Below, one piece after another: positions 1-12,318 of a stretch of DNA of 64,000 bases. Below the pieces are notes generated by a model. The model was not told where the DNA came from. It saw only the letters and a program-made list of their open reading frames with translations, and made no database searches. Position 1 is the first letter of the stretch. Every line of letters begins with the position of its first letter. The DNA is from Myxocyprinus asiaticus (taxonomy: Eukaryota; Chordata; Actinopteri; Cypriniformes; Catostomidae). The position numbers were made by a program, and so were the translations under genes. Location: positions 4,119,979-4,183,978 of the forward strand of contig NC_059388.1 of NCBI RefSeq assembly GCF_019703515.2, given 5' to 3'.

Positions 1-1849
1 CAGCTGTGATATCAGTTTGTAGATTAATTGGTCGATGGATTTGGCAGGGGCGTTGGAAATGGAGATTGTTGAATAAAAGGCTTGAATTTGGGTTTATTCC
101 TCACACAAAGCTATTTGAAGATTTGGATTATAGTGTACAAATTAATGGATTACTTTTATTATTGTTTTATGGTGTTTTTGTTGTTTATTTTTTATTTATT
201 TTTATTTTTTTGGCATATTCTGAAAACTCCCTTTGTGTCCAGTGGCAAACAAAAATAAATGCTTAATGAATAATTAAACGATTACAGAGTTTGTATTCGT
301 TTTAACCTTGTAAAGTTTAGTCTTGGTTAAAGTGATATAATCCTTTAAAACGTTGTATTAGGGCAGCAGAAATCACACAGAACTGAATGAAACTGGTAAA
401 ATGTCATCTTATAATGTCAGCTGCGTTAAATAAATGTGATGACATTTAACTGATTGTGAATGCAATGAAATTAACTGATTAGTTCCATTAATTCAATATA
501 AATCGATTCAGACAGTATACGTAAACATTTGTAAATTTCTATTAAATGCTGTCAATACATCAATATTGTACATTCCGATAATTATGCAAACGTAAGAGAA
601 TGTACATTTGCTAGAACCAAACTTTACATAGAATACATACACATTCTCATGAGATCACGTTGGTAATACAGTGGTATTTTCTTACAATGGTTATCATACC
701 TTGACAATCTCATACCGTTACACCCCTAATTAATATGAATCATGTAAAGCACGGTTGCAGTAAAGAAACCATGCAGTGATTCTCAGGTCTATGTGCACTC
801 AACAGCAACACCTGCTCACTGAACTGCCGTTCTTAAAGAGACAGTGCTATTGTAGCACTTTTTATGTATATCAATGTAAAATTATTTAAAATACTTGTAA
901 AAAGTAAAACAAAATTATGCATTTAAACAATAAATATGTAACAATGTATTTTTACTGGGTAAAAATATAAATACTGAAATTGTTCAATTTCAACAAATGC
1001 TGTAAATGTGAAAGAATTTAACAAATAAACCAACAACTGTAATAGTGATTGGATGGAATGACAGGAGCTATGCCATTGTTTCTTTCTTAAACTTTTGAAA
1101 GGATGGAATGAATTTGACTGTTTGGGCAAAGGACAAGGGATCAAATAAAGGAGAAGTCTTAGTGCTGAAAAGAACGAAAATGACTTTAAATACGCTAAAG
1201 AACTATTCAAGCAGATTTGGTGTCTGTTTACATTGAAATGCGTGTGGTTAGTAATAATAATAAATAAATATCAGGTTTTTGCAATGTTCTGCGTGCAAAA
1301 GTGATGCAACTGTTTGGCGAATCATCCCGTCCCTTAAACTGATAAAATATATACTTTGAATGCACAAGTTGCTTTGGATAAAGTCTAGTTTGAAACGGGC
1401 GGATCTAGATATTTATTTTAATTTTTTAATTTTTTTTTTTTTTTTTTTAAATAAATGGGGTGGGAAGGGGGTGGCATGCAGACTATGAGGGATGGCAACA
1501 CCAAAGCAAGCGCTCATGCGTAGTTCTTAGATAAGGTACAAAGCTTCATTGCAACAAGTTACAAATTACAAATGTCCATGAATTTGCATTACAACTGAAT
1601 TTCCACAAGATGTACATAGTAACCATTTTGCTACTGATGTGCCAACATTTTTTAACAATAAAAAAATAAATATATATAACATTTCTATCTCCAGAGCACC
1701 AAGACATTGTCTATTAAACACATCGACAAATTTTAAATGTTCCACTTGACACATAGAACTGGCAATCTGGACTAAATGTCACCACCTTATGCAAGCCAAA
1801 TTGTTTTATTTTGTTAAGTGTACCCATGGATAGAGAGTGCATGTATATC
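1..1849. other. Non-coding AT-rich stretch, no supported gene
   Basis: No coding region with recognisable domains on either strand. Only short chance open frames are present, for example one of 86 codons near the left edge that is hydrophobic because of T-rich codons. A poly-T run lies near 1429-1448. I read this as intronic or intergenic host DNA with unrecognised old repeats. Confidence 0.5.
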
Positions 1850-2696
1850 CAGGGTTGGAAGTGTTACTTTTGAAATGTATTCCACTACAGATTACAGAAT
1901 ACATGCTGTAAAATGTAATTTGTAACGTATTCCATTAGATTACTCAAGGTCAGTAACATATTCTAAATACTTTGGATTACTTCTTCAGCACTGGTAGATT
2001 TTTTTCACTTGTTTTGACTATAAAAACTCTGCATCGTACAGTAAGACAAAATACATGTTAAAAATACATTCTCTGAAAAACCTAAATATCTTATGCAGTG
2101 TTGTTTCTAAAACAAGATAAATCAAATTGATCTTGCTATAATATTTTTAGATATTTGTACAGGAAAACAATTCAAAAATTATTATCAAGAATATGATTTT
2201 TGCCCTAAAATCAATGGTCTTACTAGAAAAAAGAAATTATGATCTAACGTTAATTTTCTTGATAAAAAAAATATATGATCGTGCCTGGTAACATGGACAT
2301 GTAAAATGGTTAGAAATAGCATTTTAGCTTAGCGTAAAGCTGACAGTTTACACAAGGTTTATTTCTATTTCTTCAGCTCCAAACTTACTTCAGACTTCTC
2401 TGTCTGCTCGTATGAATGTAACACATCATAAGAAAGTGTTTCACCGCTGTTCAAATGCACTTTGGATCGCATCATTTATATGGATAAATGTTTTCCATCT
2501 GAAAGGACTAAATATTAAATGAAACAAATGACAATAAAATGCAAAGTAATCTCTTCAATAATCAAAAAACGTTTTGAATGTAACTGTATTCTAATTACCA
2601 ATGGTTTAATTGTAACTGTAGTGGAATACAGTTACTTATATTTTGTATTTTAAATACGTAATCCCGTTACATGTATTCCGTTACTCCCCAACCCTG
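1850..2696. mobile_element. Non-autonomous hAT-type DNA transposon (MITE-like), 847 bp
   Basis: The element starts CAGGGTTGG (1850) and ends CCAACCCTG (2696), so the ends form a terminal inverted repeat. It is flanked by a perfect 8-bp direct repeat TGTATATC (1842-1849 and 2697-2704), the target-site length typical of hAT transposases. The interior is AT-rich with stretches related to the ends (repeats of the type GTAACTGTA/GTATTCC) and has no transposase, so it must have been moved in trans. The intact TSD makes the boundaries secure; the superfamily call rests on TSD length and the CAG ends. Confidence 0.88.
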
Positions 2697-3033
2697 TGTA
2701 TATCCCATGTTATTCAGCTAATAGTCCTGTAGGCCTATCACCTTTGTAACAGCTAGAATAAGCCATTTGAAAGCAAACATTAACACAAATTTAGACCTGA
2801 ATGAAAATAAACTGTACAGAAAATTGCAGTGCTGCAAAACTCATGAATATTAACTATTATGCACAGTAAAATATTATTTTAAATGACCCGTTTTAATAAA
2901 CAGTCATTCTGCCACTATCAATCTTGGGATTTTGTTAGCCAGTAGATGAATATGTAGATCTGCATTTTAAATAAGAACATGACTGATTGGTCTAGTGGTA
3001 ACTTCTTGCCTCTAGTTTTTAGAGGTTCTGGGT

Positions 3034-3568
3034 TGTAATTTGCCCAAATATAACTTTTTTTATTTTAATAAACCAAGATTGCATCTGTAGATCAGAAGGT
3101 GTTACATTTGAAAAATAAAATGCAGTTTTAATACAATTTGGGGAGATGAGAGTAGGGGAAACACAGACACATTGACAGTTCTGTATATGAAAAAACAGCG
3201 AACTACAAAGTTTAGACAGCTTCAACCACAAACTCTACTCTCCAGCAGCGGAAACCCGGAAAAAAGTCAATATGCACCTGAGCGCCCGTGAACAAGATGG
3301 CATGGCTCACGAACACCCATCTCCCATTGCACAACCCAGCCATGGAACACAGTTTATATAGGAAGGAAACACAATGCACGTTGGTGTGCCCCATGAACAG
3401 TCAGCTCACCTGGTTAACCCACACCTGAGAGTGATTAAGAGAGAGGGAGAGAAAAAGACAGCTCACAGACTCTTCATACACACAAACAACACGGCCGAGA
3501 TGGCTATCACAATGGGGGACATATTTTTCTTTTCTATTCCACTGGAAAATAGTGCGAGCTGCTGACAC
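3034..3568 (-). repeat. Possible solo LTR-like block (weak)
   Basis: On the minus strand this block starts TGTCAGCAGC and ends AATTACA, that is TG...CA. It carries a TATATAAA box (near 3352-3360) upstream of a moderately GC-rich transcribed-looking part and an ATTAAAA-type signal near the far end. No matching target-site duplication is visible and there is no second copy in the window, so this is only a suggestion. A tRNA-like stretch just upstream (2985-3032) could be a degraded SINE. Confidence 0.22.
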
Positions 3569-3854
3569 TCAACAACACTGAAAACAGCCGCAACGGACAC
3601 TTATCATAACATTCAAAGTAATACATTCCAGTGCCGAATTGCCAGTAAAAAAAAAAGTGGTGAGGACATGTCCCACCGGTCTCAACACACAACTGACAGC
3701 AATGTATCAAATATTCATTCAGTGAAAACTTGGAAACAACTGAGAAATTCATCTTTGACCAATTTTTTTCCATGTATTTGTCCATGTTGTCATTGTTGTT
3801 GAGGAAATAAGCTAAAAAAAACTCAACCTGCTAGTGCTCAAACACTGTACACCC

Positions 3855-4590
3855 TGTAGGGCTTTACTGGTTGTTTAGATCAGTGTTACTATCAGAAATA
3901 ATTAATAATTATTTCTGTAGTTATTAATCAATATTTAAATTAATTAATTGGATCTAACTCATTAAAACCTCATATAGGACTCCAGTAAATGTAGTGTGCT
4001 ACGTTTAGGAGCAAGTTTGGTTATTAGCAATAATTAATAATTATCAAAGATAATTATTAATTATTAAAATCAATAGAACATTGATGAGAATCAATGTTAG
4101 CTTTTTTTTTAATCCTTTAAAATCAACACTTATCAATTGTTAACATCGAAGAAACATTAAAATTAACACTAGCTTATTGATCATTCTAATTCAATCAAAG
4201 ATAATTATCAATTAGGATTAACATTGACGGGGCACCACCCTGAAATCAGGGACTAATAACCGAATATTAAAACAGTCTCAATATTAGATTGTTTTCTTAG
4301 GAAAATCGACATCCGAAGAATATCGATTTTCGAATAAAAAAAAACAATGAATGAAGGTTTGAATCCGAGCACTGACATCCCGTCAGCACGACACAGGCGT
4401 ATGCAAAACAAACCAAAACACTTCTCTTTGTAATATAAACAAAGTTTATTTATGCAGTAATATCAATTAATAATTAATACAATGCAGTCAATAAACTTCC
4501 GACTTACAACTACAAACTAAACAGTGATATGATTAGATATGGAAATAAAAATAATCCTATAACACAAGGTGTGTGTGTGTCAGTGTGGTT

Positions 4591-4671
<81 letters not shown>

Positions 4672-5725
4672 TAAGTGACAGCCCGAAAGCTGATTTCGCG
4701 ATAGCTGGAGATGAAGCAGCCGTGTTCATCACTCAGAGACGCGCTTTTACGAGCGGGGCTCGTAAAAGTCCCTTGTTATTTGACTCTTTAATGGATGAAC
4801 TCAGTTGCTGTCTCACCCGCGATGGCGAAATTGCACAACAGTCCAATTTGGTTGGACTACAATACAGCAAAACAAATTCGTGATAATTAATACCCTGAGT
4901 ATTAATAATTAGCGGACATGGCGGTCCGTAAACTGTACAAGCAAAAACCTTGAAACACAAGAATAACACGCTATAATATTCTATCTCTGCCCAGACGTAA
5001 ACCTCTTACTTGAATCGCATGAGGACACAGGTAGAATGTGTTTTCCTCCGTCCTTTAACTTTGACCCGGTTTCTTGAGGCTCGTGTGATGACTAGAGCCG
5101 TTTCCTCGCGCTGTCGGCGGCCGGTACGGCTGTTGATTCTCAGAGGGCGGTATGGCTGTTGATTCTCGGCGGGCTGGCGGAGAACTCAGAAATGTCGACT
5201 TGATTGAAGATGGAAGAGAAATCTTTAATCTCTTCACTTCTGTAGGCCAACGGATGAAGATGTGAATTGCTCGGCGGTCTCCTTCGGATCCGTTAGAGTG
5301 TTTGGTTGAACACAGAGTAATCTCAACTCCTCCAGCGAGATGGAGATTGTATGGCTACAGTTTCAAGTCGGACATTACTTCCTTATGCCACGAGGTTACA
5401 CCGGAGAGCAGCAAAAAGCTATGTCCGTATTCGGTGAACGAAGTAGCCGGAAGCCACTTTGGAAGCATTTCAGAATTATTTGAAGTCCTGATGATGTCAT
5501 GTTCGAGGGACGTTCTGTTGTGTGCCTCATCCAATAGGAGTTGAGTGCTCGATCCTTTAGTGGGCAAGGCTTCATGGATCTGTAGTCTGTTTTGGACTCC
5601 CTTTGTTTGATTTTGGCGCGATTTTATCAGTAAGATTTACGACTTAGAAGGAGGGGGCTTGAGGAATGTTTTTTATGACTGTTAGGCCTGCCTTTGTCTT
5701 CTATCTGAATACATGAGGCCCAACA
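3855..5725 (-). mobile_element. Solo LTR of a long-LTR gag-pro-env family, 1.87 kb
   Basis: Read on the minus strand it begins TGTTGGGCCTCATG and ends GCCCTACA. The same sequence recurs as the 3' LTR at 54211-56045 (+) and as most of an LTR at 27844-29471 (-), which defines it as an LTR. Nothing internal remains here, so it is a solo LTR left by LTR-LTR recombination. The flanks share only CCC/ACCC, so the TSD is ambiguous. Internal landmarks shared by all three copies are a (GA)n tract, several TTGATAATTA-type palindromic AT stretches, and a conserved GC-richer block at 5040-5560. ORFs inside it (4733-5567, both strands) also occur in the other LTR copies and look like chance frames. Confidence 0.85.
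4594..4667. repeat. (GA)n microsatellite inside the LTR
   Basis: About 37 uninterrupted GA units. The tract sits at the same position in the LTR copies at 28637-28668 and, much shortened as (CT)n, near 55244-55265. It is therefore an ancestral feature of the LTR with copy-specific length. Confidence 0.95.
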
Positions 5726-6404
5726 CCCTCTGCAGTAGCAAGTAGCCTATGTGATTGCCTGCTGCTGTAATCAATCACACAATCAATCTATGTACTCATT
5801 TGTGTGTTCAGTGAGAGTTGTGGCAGTTTTGACATGAACAAACCCCTACGCAATATCAATATCAACTATAATATACTTATATTTTATACATTTGGACACT
5901 TATGCTGGGGTGGCAATGCTTTTCCTAGGGTGACATGTACCACCCATTGCCACCACTATAGATCTGGTAGACCTGATTTTAAAGTCTAGTCATGTGAAAA
6001 TAAACACAATCAGGCCTTATTTGTGGAAGTGAACTGCTATTGATGATATAAAAAATGTGTCTGTTTATGAACATCTAGGTCATGCAGGATTCAGGTCCTG
6101 AGACCACTGCATTCCTTTTACCATTACATTGTACTTTGTCTAACTGTTTTTAAACACAAGAACACATTTAGTGTGTAAAACCTCCAAATTATCTTCAATG
6201 TTAGCTGTTGTAAGAAACAGACACAACACACATCTGTACTCTTTTTTTGCAACATACATGTATTATAATATCAACCTCATTAATGATAGAGCATATAACT
6301 AATCAAAGAGAAAAAAGGATAAAGGAACAGAAAACGAGGAGAGAATTGGAGTAATAAAACAATAAAAGACAGATGCAGTATATGTATGTATTTGTATCTA
6401 CTGT
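5726..6404. other. Unannotated AT-rich stretch
   Basis: No gene, TIR or LTR structure recognised. Only chance short open frames. Confidence 0.4.
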
Positions 6405-7194
6405 ATCAAGACATTTTTATTTGTATAACGCTTTTCACAACACACATAATTTCAAAGCAGCTTTACAGAATATCATGCTTTAATATCTATAAAGTCTTAG
6501 TCATCATTGTGCAGTTTGATTAAATATGATTGTGAATTGTGTAAAAAAATAAATAATGAAATAGTTGTATAATTGTATATAATAATTGTATTTAGAACCC
6601 CAGTGAGCAAGCCGAAGGCGAGGAACACAAAACTCCATAAGATGTTGGTTAATGGAGAAAAATAACTTTGGGAGAAACCAGGCTCACTGTGGGGGCCAGT
6701 TCCCCTCTAGCTAAACAGAAAGAATATAATGCCAATATTAGTTATTTGTTTCCAGTGCAAGTCATGGTTTAAAATTTGTTAACCAAGTGTTGAGGGCCAG
6801 TGTTTAAACAAATATTTTGTATGATAAATGACTAATGTCTTTTTGAAGTCCATCCTTGATTAACTTAGATCCATTGTCCTTTGTTAGTTGGCTGATGAAG
6901 GCTTTTGTTGGCAATTAATTGATAGTCTGTGTATTCCGTTTCAAGAGTGTAGTCCATCAATAGACAAAGGTGATGCAGGCGGAGATAAGTGAGGTGCATC
7001 GCAGTTCAACAGGCAGGTCATTCTGGTGAGGTTTGGTGGGGTCCTTCCTATGTCCAAGGTTCAGGCTTATGAAGTATCCGATGTCTTACAGTTGAAGTTT
7101 GCATCTGTATGCCTGGCTAAATAGCCTTTAGTCTAGGCTTAAACTGAGTGAGTGTGTCTGCGTCCCGAACAGTGTTATGGTCGTCAGGCAGGTG
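6405..7194 (-). mobile_element. 3' end of an L2 LINE (C-terminus plus 3' UTR)
   Basis: On the minus strand, starting at about 7190, the sequence encodes LPDDHNTVRDADTLTQF, the expected last residues of an L2 reverse-transcriptase ORF, then a stop. A 3' UTR follows that contains the widespread fish motif AAGCAGCTTTACAG (complement) and ends near 6405. It is the distal part of the same L2 copy whose 5' half lies at 14288-15945 and whose middle is the inverted piece at 7672-8757. The 3' UTR assignment follows from continuity with the C-terminal residues. Confidence 0.7.
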
Positions 7195-7657
7195 ATTTTG
7201 AGGGGTTAGAAGTCAGTTGGAGCACCCCAGTTTCAGGAGTGGTGCTCGGAGATGGGGAGAGTGGCAGCCTTAGAAGAGGGGTCTTATAGAATACTAGGGA
7301 ATCTGGATTTGTTTGTAAGAAAATGGGGTGGATATTTAGCATTCTTGGAGTGTTCTCGGGTGGAATAGTGGAGAGAGAGGGGTAATTGTCAGTGTGTGTG
7401 ATTTTTATATTTGTATATATATGTTTTTTGTTTTTTTTTCTTTCTCTCTTTTCCTCTTTAAGTTGTTTGTTTTTTGTTTTTGTATTCTTTTATATGTGTT
7501 CATCTAAGACCACGGGGATGTTTGTTGAGGTTTGGGGTGGGGGTGGGGTTGGGGAGGAGGAGGGGTGGTAGTGGGTGTTAAAAGTTGATTTTGTGTATTT
7601 ATAATTATGTTTTGTTTTTCTGTGTTTTAATTAATAAAAATGTTAATCATAAAAAAA
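7195..7657 (+). mobile_element. Inverted 3' end of the L1/Tx1 element (ORF2 C-terminus, 3' UTR, poly-A)
   Basis: On the plus strand 7235-7360 encodes a stretch including EMGRVAALEEGSYRILGNL and DLFVRKWGGYLAFLE, which matches my recollection of the C-terminus of Tx1-like L1 ORF2. A T-rich 3' UTR follows, then AATTAATAAAAATG and an A8 tail at 7651-7658, immediately before a 14-bp target-site duplication. The rest of this L1 lies on the opposite strand at 8758-14287 and lacks exactly this C-terminus and tail, so this is its inverted end. Confidence 0.75.
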
Positions 7658-7671
7658 AGAGTTACAAATGA
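7658..7671 (+). repeat. Target-site duplication, copy 1 (AGAGTTACAAATGA)
   Basis: Fourteen bases identical to the reverse complement of 14288-14301. It sits directly after the L1 poly-A and is followed by L2 coding sequence. The second copy flanks the L1 5' end. Opposite orientation of the two copies reveals the later inversion. Confidence 0.9.
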
Positions 7672-8757
7672 TTTGCTCTTATCATCTGATCGCTGCTGCA
7701 TTTCTCTTCTAGTGCTTTTAGATCTTAGTGCTGCCTTCAACACCATAGATCTCAACATTCTCTTGAATAGGCTGGAGTTTTATGCTGGCATTAATGGACT
7801 TGCATTAGCATGGTTCAGGTCCTATTTAACAGATCGCTACCACTTTGTATGTGGAAATGAGGAATTGTCAAATCAAACAAAAGTATGGAGTGCCACAGGG
7901 ATCAGTTTCAGGGTCTCTGCTTTTCTCCTTATATATGCTTCCCCTGGGAGATATTATCAGGAATCGTGGAATAAGTATCCACTGTTATGCCAATGATATC
8001 CAACTTCATATTTCTTCTAAACCCGACGAAATTTCAAAATTCTCCAAATTAGCAAGGTCTATCAATAAAATCAAAGAATGGATGGCCAGAAATTTCCTTC
8101 TACTCAATTCCAACAAAAGAGGGGTACTAATTATTGGACCAAAATCCTCCAAAAATAAGCCGCTTAAATATAATTTGACTCTCAATGGATGTACTGTTAC
8201 TTCGTCTTCTACAGCAAAAAACGTATGCATTATATTTAATACCAATCTGTCCTTTGAAAATCAAATTTCCAGTGTTTGTTGAACAGCATTCTTCCACCTC
8301 AGAAATATTTCTAAGTTATGACACATGCTCTCTGTTGCTGATGCTGAAAAATTAATTCATGCGTTCATGACCTCAAGACTAGATTATTGTAATGTATTAC
8401 TGGAATAATGTACTGCAAGTTCAATAAATAAACTTTAATTGGTTCAAAATGCAGCTGCCAGAGTGCTGACTAGAACCAAGACATATGATCATATTAGCCC
8501 AATTTTATCATCGTTACATTGGCTACCTGTTAAATTTTTAATTCATTTTAAAATTCTGTTAACTACACACAAAGCTTTGAATGGTCTAGCTCCACAGTAC
8601 TTTGGTGACCTTCTACCATGCTATATTCCATCACATTCATTACAATCACAAAATTCTGGCCTGTTAATTGTTCCTATAATATCAAAATCCACAAAAGGAG
8701 GTAGATCCTTTTCCTATTTGGCTCCAAAACTATGGAATAGTCTCCCTAACACAGGTT
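7672..8757 (+). pseudogene. L2 LINE reverse transcriptase, middle to C-terminal part (inverted segment)
   Basis: Encodes the L2/CR1-type RT core: [12 protein letters not shown] (motif A, 7710-7750), then after a frameshift near 7885 [20 protein letters not shown] (motif B), then CYANDIQL where the catalytic YADD has become YAND (about 7985-8005). The thumb region continues with LLLNSNKRGVLIIG. A second interruption at 8280-8440 precedes NAAARVLTRTK and SSLHWLPVKFLIHFKILL, hallmark C-terminal L2 motifs. It stops abruptly at KLWNSLPN, where L1 sequence begins on the other strand. It carries frameshifts and stops and is non-functional. Its N-terminal partner is on the minus strand at 14288-15945. 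Confidence 0.85.
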
Positions 8758-11700
8758 AGGACCCAATTCTCCACATGTTTATTCTCCACATTGATTTCTG
8801 CCCCATCTCCCAAAATACAGAGTCTGGGGCAAAACGAAACCTGAGTGCCCAAGACATCACATACAAAATTCTGAATTCTCAACCAAAACCCTTGGATCTT
8901 AACGCACCCCCAAAAAACATGGTTATATCTCCATCCTCCGATTGGCATCACCAGCAGGTAGGTGTGTCTTTAAGACCAAGCCTATACAGTCTAGAGGGGG
9001 TCCAATAGAATCTATGTAAAATCTTGAACTGAATATGGTGAAACCTTGCATCTCTAGATACAGACTTGACATTTTTTAGAAGCCTAGCCCACACTCCTTC
9101 CTCCAATACCAAGTTTAAATCTTTCTCCCATAATCTCTTCAGAGAAGTTGAAGATCCATCCCCCAGACTCTGAATTAAAAGGGAGTAATACACTGATGCC
9201 TCATGACCTTTTCCAATAGCAGTAATCACCTCTCCCAAAGTATCTGCCACTTTTTGGGGTGTATGCTACTGCTAAAAACAGTACGGAGCAGGTGGTGCAG
9301 CTGTAAATACCTAAAAAACGGAGATCTGGGAATTCCAAAATGATGACCCAAATTCTCAAAAGATCTCAACACTCCACTCTCATACAGGTCGCCGAGTATT
9401 GTAACCCCCTCACAATCCACTCTGACCAACAGAAAGGGGACTTGTTGATACATAATTTGGGGTTCAGCCATATGCTTGAGGCAACATTTAAATAAATGTC
9501 CAAATTAAAAACTTTGGCCACTCTTGTCCAAATCACCTGCAAATGTGAAATAATGGGTGTGACTTAATTTCTCCGATTAGTTTGATAGAAAGGCTTTGCA
9601 GTGGCAAAATAGGGGCAAGGACTTCCTGTTCAATAGAAAACCAGGTAGGGGCTCTCTCAGGTGGAAGCGACCAATGAGCCAAATGTCTGAGACCGAATGC
9701 GTAATAATAAAACAAAATCTTGGGTAGGCCGAGTCCACCTTTGTCAATCGGCCTATGTAATTTATTGAAATGTAGTCTGGAATGTTTACCATTCCAAATC
9801 AAGGACTTCGCTATGCTATCAAATTGCTTGAAATAAGAGAGGGGGACATCTATAGGGAGAGATTGTAACAGGTAGTTGAATTTTGGAATACAATTCATTT
9901 TAATAACATTAACCTTACCTATCATCGATAAATGTAATGCAGCCCACCTGTCCACATCGCTCAAAAACCTTTTTATTAAAGGGTCAAAATTAACTCTAAC
10001 TAAATCAGACAAATTTGCTGGGAATAAAATACCCAAATACTTAATGCCCTGTTTGGGCCACTGGAAGGTGCCCGGCTGAAAGGCCGTCACAGGACAGTAC
10101 ACTGTCAGAGCCAAAGCCTTGGATTAGACCAATTGACTTTGTATCCTGAGAACTTGGAAAAGGAATTAATAATTCTGTGGAGGCAAGGCATAGATCTAGT
10201 AGGGTCAGAGACGAATAATAAAATATAATCCATGTAAAGCAGAAGCTTATGTGCCACACCTTCCGCCACCACCCCTGGAAAATCATCCTCCTTTCATATC
10301 GCAGCTGCTAATGGTTCCAGGGCAAGACAGAACAATAATGGGGAAAGAGGACAACCCTGCCGAGTGCCCCTATTCAGAGTAAAATAATCTGAAATTAATC
10401 CGTTTGTTTGTACCGCTGCTACAGGGTGTCTATAAAGTAACTTAATCCAACCAATAAATGTACTCCCGAACCCATACATTTCCAAAATCTTAAAAAGATA
10501 ATCCCATTCTACCATATCAAATGCCTTTTCGGTGTCAAGTGAGATGGCAGCGACCGGAGACTGGTCATTCTCCACTGACCACATGATATTGATGAAACAC
10601 CTAATGTTGTCAGAAGAGCTGTGGCCCCTAATAAACCCCACCTGATCTATATGTATAAGAGATGTCATAACTTTGCTTAATCGATTAGCCAAATTTTTGG
10701 ACAATATTTTTACATCTAGCTGGATCAGGGAAATTGGATGATAACTTTTACACTCGCTTGGATCTTTGTCCTTTTTAAGAATCAGACTGATCCGGGCTTG
10801 TGTCATGGTTGGCGGAAGCTTTCCATTCTTTGATTCCGTATAAACTTCTAACAAAAGTGGAGCCAGTGCTGTAGCATAAGATCTAAAAAATTCAGCAGCA
10901 AAGTCATCTGGCCCCGGAGCCTTGCCTGTAGGTAAGGCCTTAATTACCTCGTCAAGCTCCTCCAAGGTTATCTCAGAATCAAGAGAATTCATCGATTTAG
11001 GGAGATCTAATGGTTCCACAAAGTTCCTAATATCTTCATTGGTAGACGAAGACGTGGAACAATAAAGATCAAGATAGAATTCTTTAAAAGCATTATTAAT
11101 ATCAATGGCTGAGGTAAATATTTCACCACCAGCAGATTTCACTGAGGGAATGGTAGAAAAAGTCTCTCTCTGTTTTATATATCTAGCCAGATGTTTTCCT
11201 GCTTTGTCACCTGACTCAAAGTATGACTGTCTTGCCCTGAATAACCAAAACTCCACCTTCCATGACAAAATAGTATTATATCTGTATTTCAAACGAGTCA
11301 ATTCTCTGAGGCCATCATACGACATTCGGTGTTTCAGCTCTACCTTGGCACTTTTAATATTCTCTTCCAACTCCACGTGTTCTCGTGCTTTGGATTTTTT
11401 GGTGAATGAGGCAAACTGTATGATCCGACCCCTAAGAACTGCCTTAAGTGCCTCCCAAGCCACGCCCACAGAGGATACTGAAGACCAATTGGTCTCCATA
11501 TAGACATTGATTTCAGCCTTTAACATTTGTTGGAATTCAGGATTTTGCAAAAGGGATACATTAAAGCGCCAACTATATGATTTCTTTTTCTCCGTATGTG
11601 GCAACATCTCTAAACTCACCAGAGTCAGATCTGAGACTAAAATGTTTCCAACTGAGCAGTCAACAACAGATGACATGAGAGATTTAGATAAAAAAAATCT

Positions 11701-12318
11701 ATTCTAGAATAAATCTTATGGAGTGATGAAAAAATGTATAGTCCCACCCAGATGGGTTCAAAAGTCTCCAAATATCTGTAAGGCCAAGATTTTTACACAT
11801 CCTGTGAAGCGTCAATGTTGCTCTAGGGGGCTTACACACTTTTGCTTGACTATGATCAAGGACTCCACCAAAAGATTAAAGTCTCCTCCCAATATTATAT
11901 CATGAGGCGTGCCATTGGCTTGCAACATCCCTTCAAGGTCTATAAAAAAATCCCTGATCATCAGCATTAGGTGCGTAAATATTAGCCATAATCAGACTTT
12001 GCCCCTGAATTTCAGCTAAAACAATAATGAATCTTCCTAATTTATCTTTAATCTGTTTGAGACATTTGGAGTGTAGATGTTTATTTATCAGTATAATGAC
12101 TCCACTACTCTTACTCGAGCCAGCACTAAAGAAAAAATGTCCACCCCATATCTTCCCAAATTTTTCAGCTTCCTGTGGAGAAAGGTGCGTTTCTTGAAGA
12201 AACAAAATATCATATTTCTTACGCTTAAAGAAATAACTTTCCTTCTTTTTATGGGGTGCCCCAACCCATTCACATTCCATGTGGAAAGAAATAACCCACT
12301 TATACTAACATTTGACAT
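8758..12318 (-). pseudogene. L1/Tx1-like LINE ORF2 (endonuclease-reverse transcriptase), broken
   Basis: Domain order on the minus strand is APE-like endonuclease, then RT, then C-terminal region. The endonuclease starts at about 12318 (STWNVNGLGHPIKRRK) and continues after a frameshift with DILFLQETHLS and LIMANIYAPNADD. The longest open piece, 10294-11676, holds RT motifs GKAPGPDDFAAEFF, YHPISLIQLDVKILSK, GFIRGHSSSDNIRC, SLDTEKAFDMVEW and GTRQGCPLSPLLF. The following catalytic motif reads YMDY instead of YADD (about 10221-10235). Pieces at 9533-10114, 9226-9471, 8948-9250 and 8758-8951 carry the thumb and C-terminal regions in different frames. The last ~40 residues and 3' UTR are found inverted at 7195-7657. 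The gene is dead because of frameshifts, the mutated active site and the inversion. Clade call is from motif recall. Confidence 0.88.

Noticed and set aside
6..266. 86-codon open frame at the left edge
   Set aside because: Composition driven by T-rich sequence; no start context, domain or homologous copy.
4733..5567. Open frames inside the solo LTR (60-80 codons, both strands)
   Set aside because: They recur in the other LTR copies with frame breaks and have no domain; chance frames in a GC-richer LTR block.
7195..8757. Explanation of the inverted L1 3' end by twin priming
   Set aside because: Twin priming inverts the 5' part of the new insert only; here the inverted segment contains the TSD and pre-existing L2 sequence.
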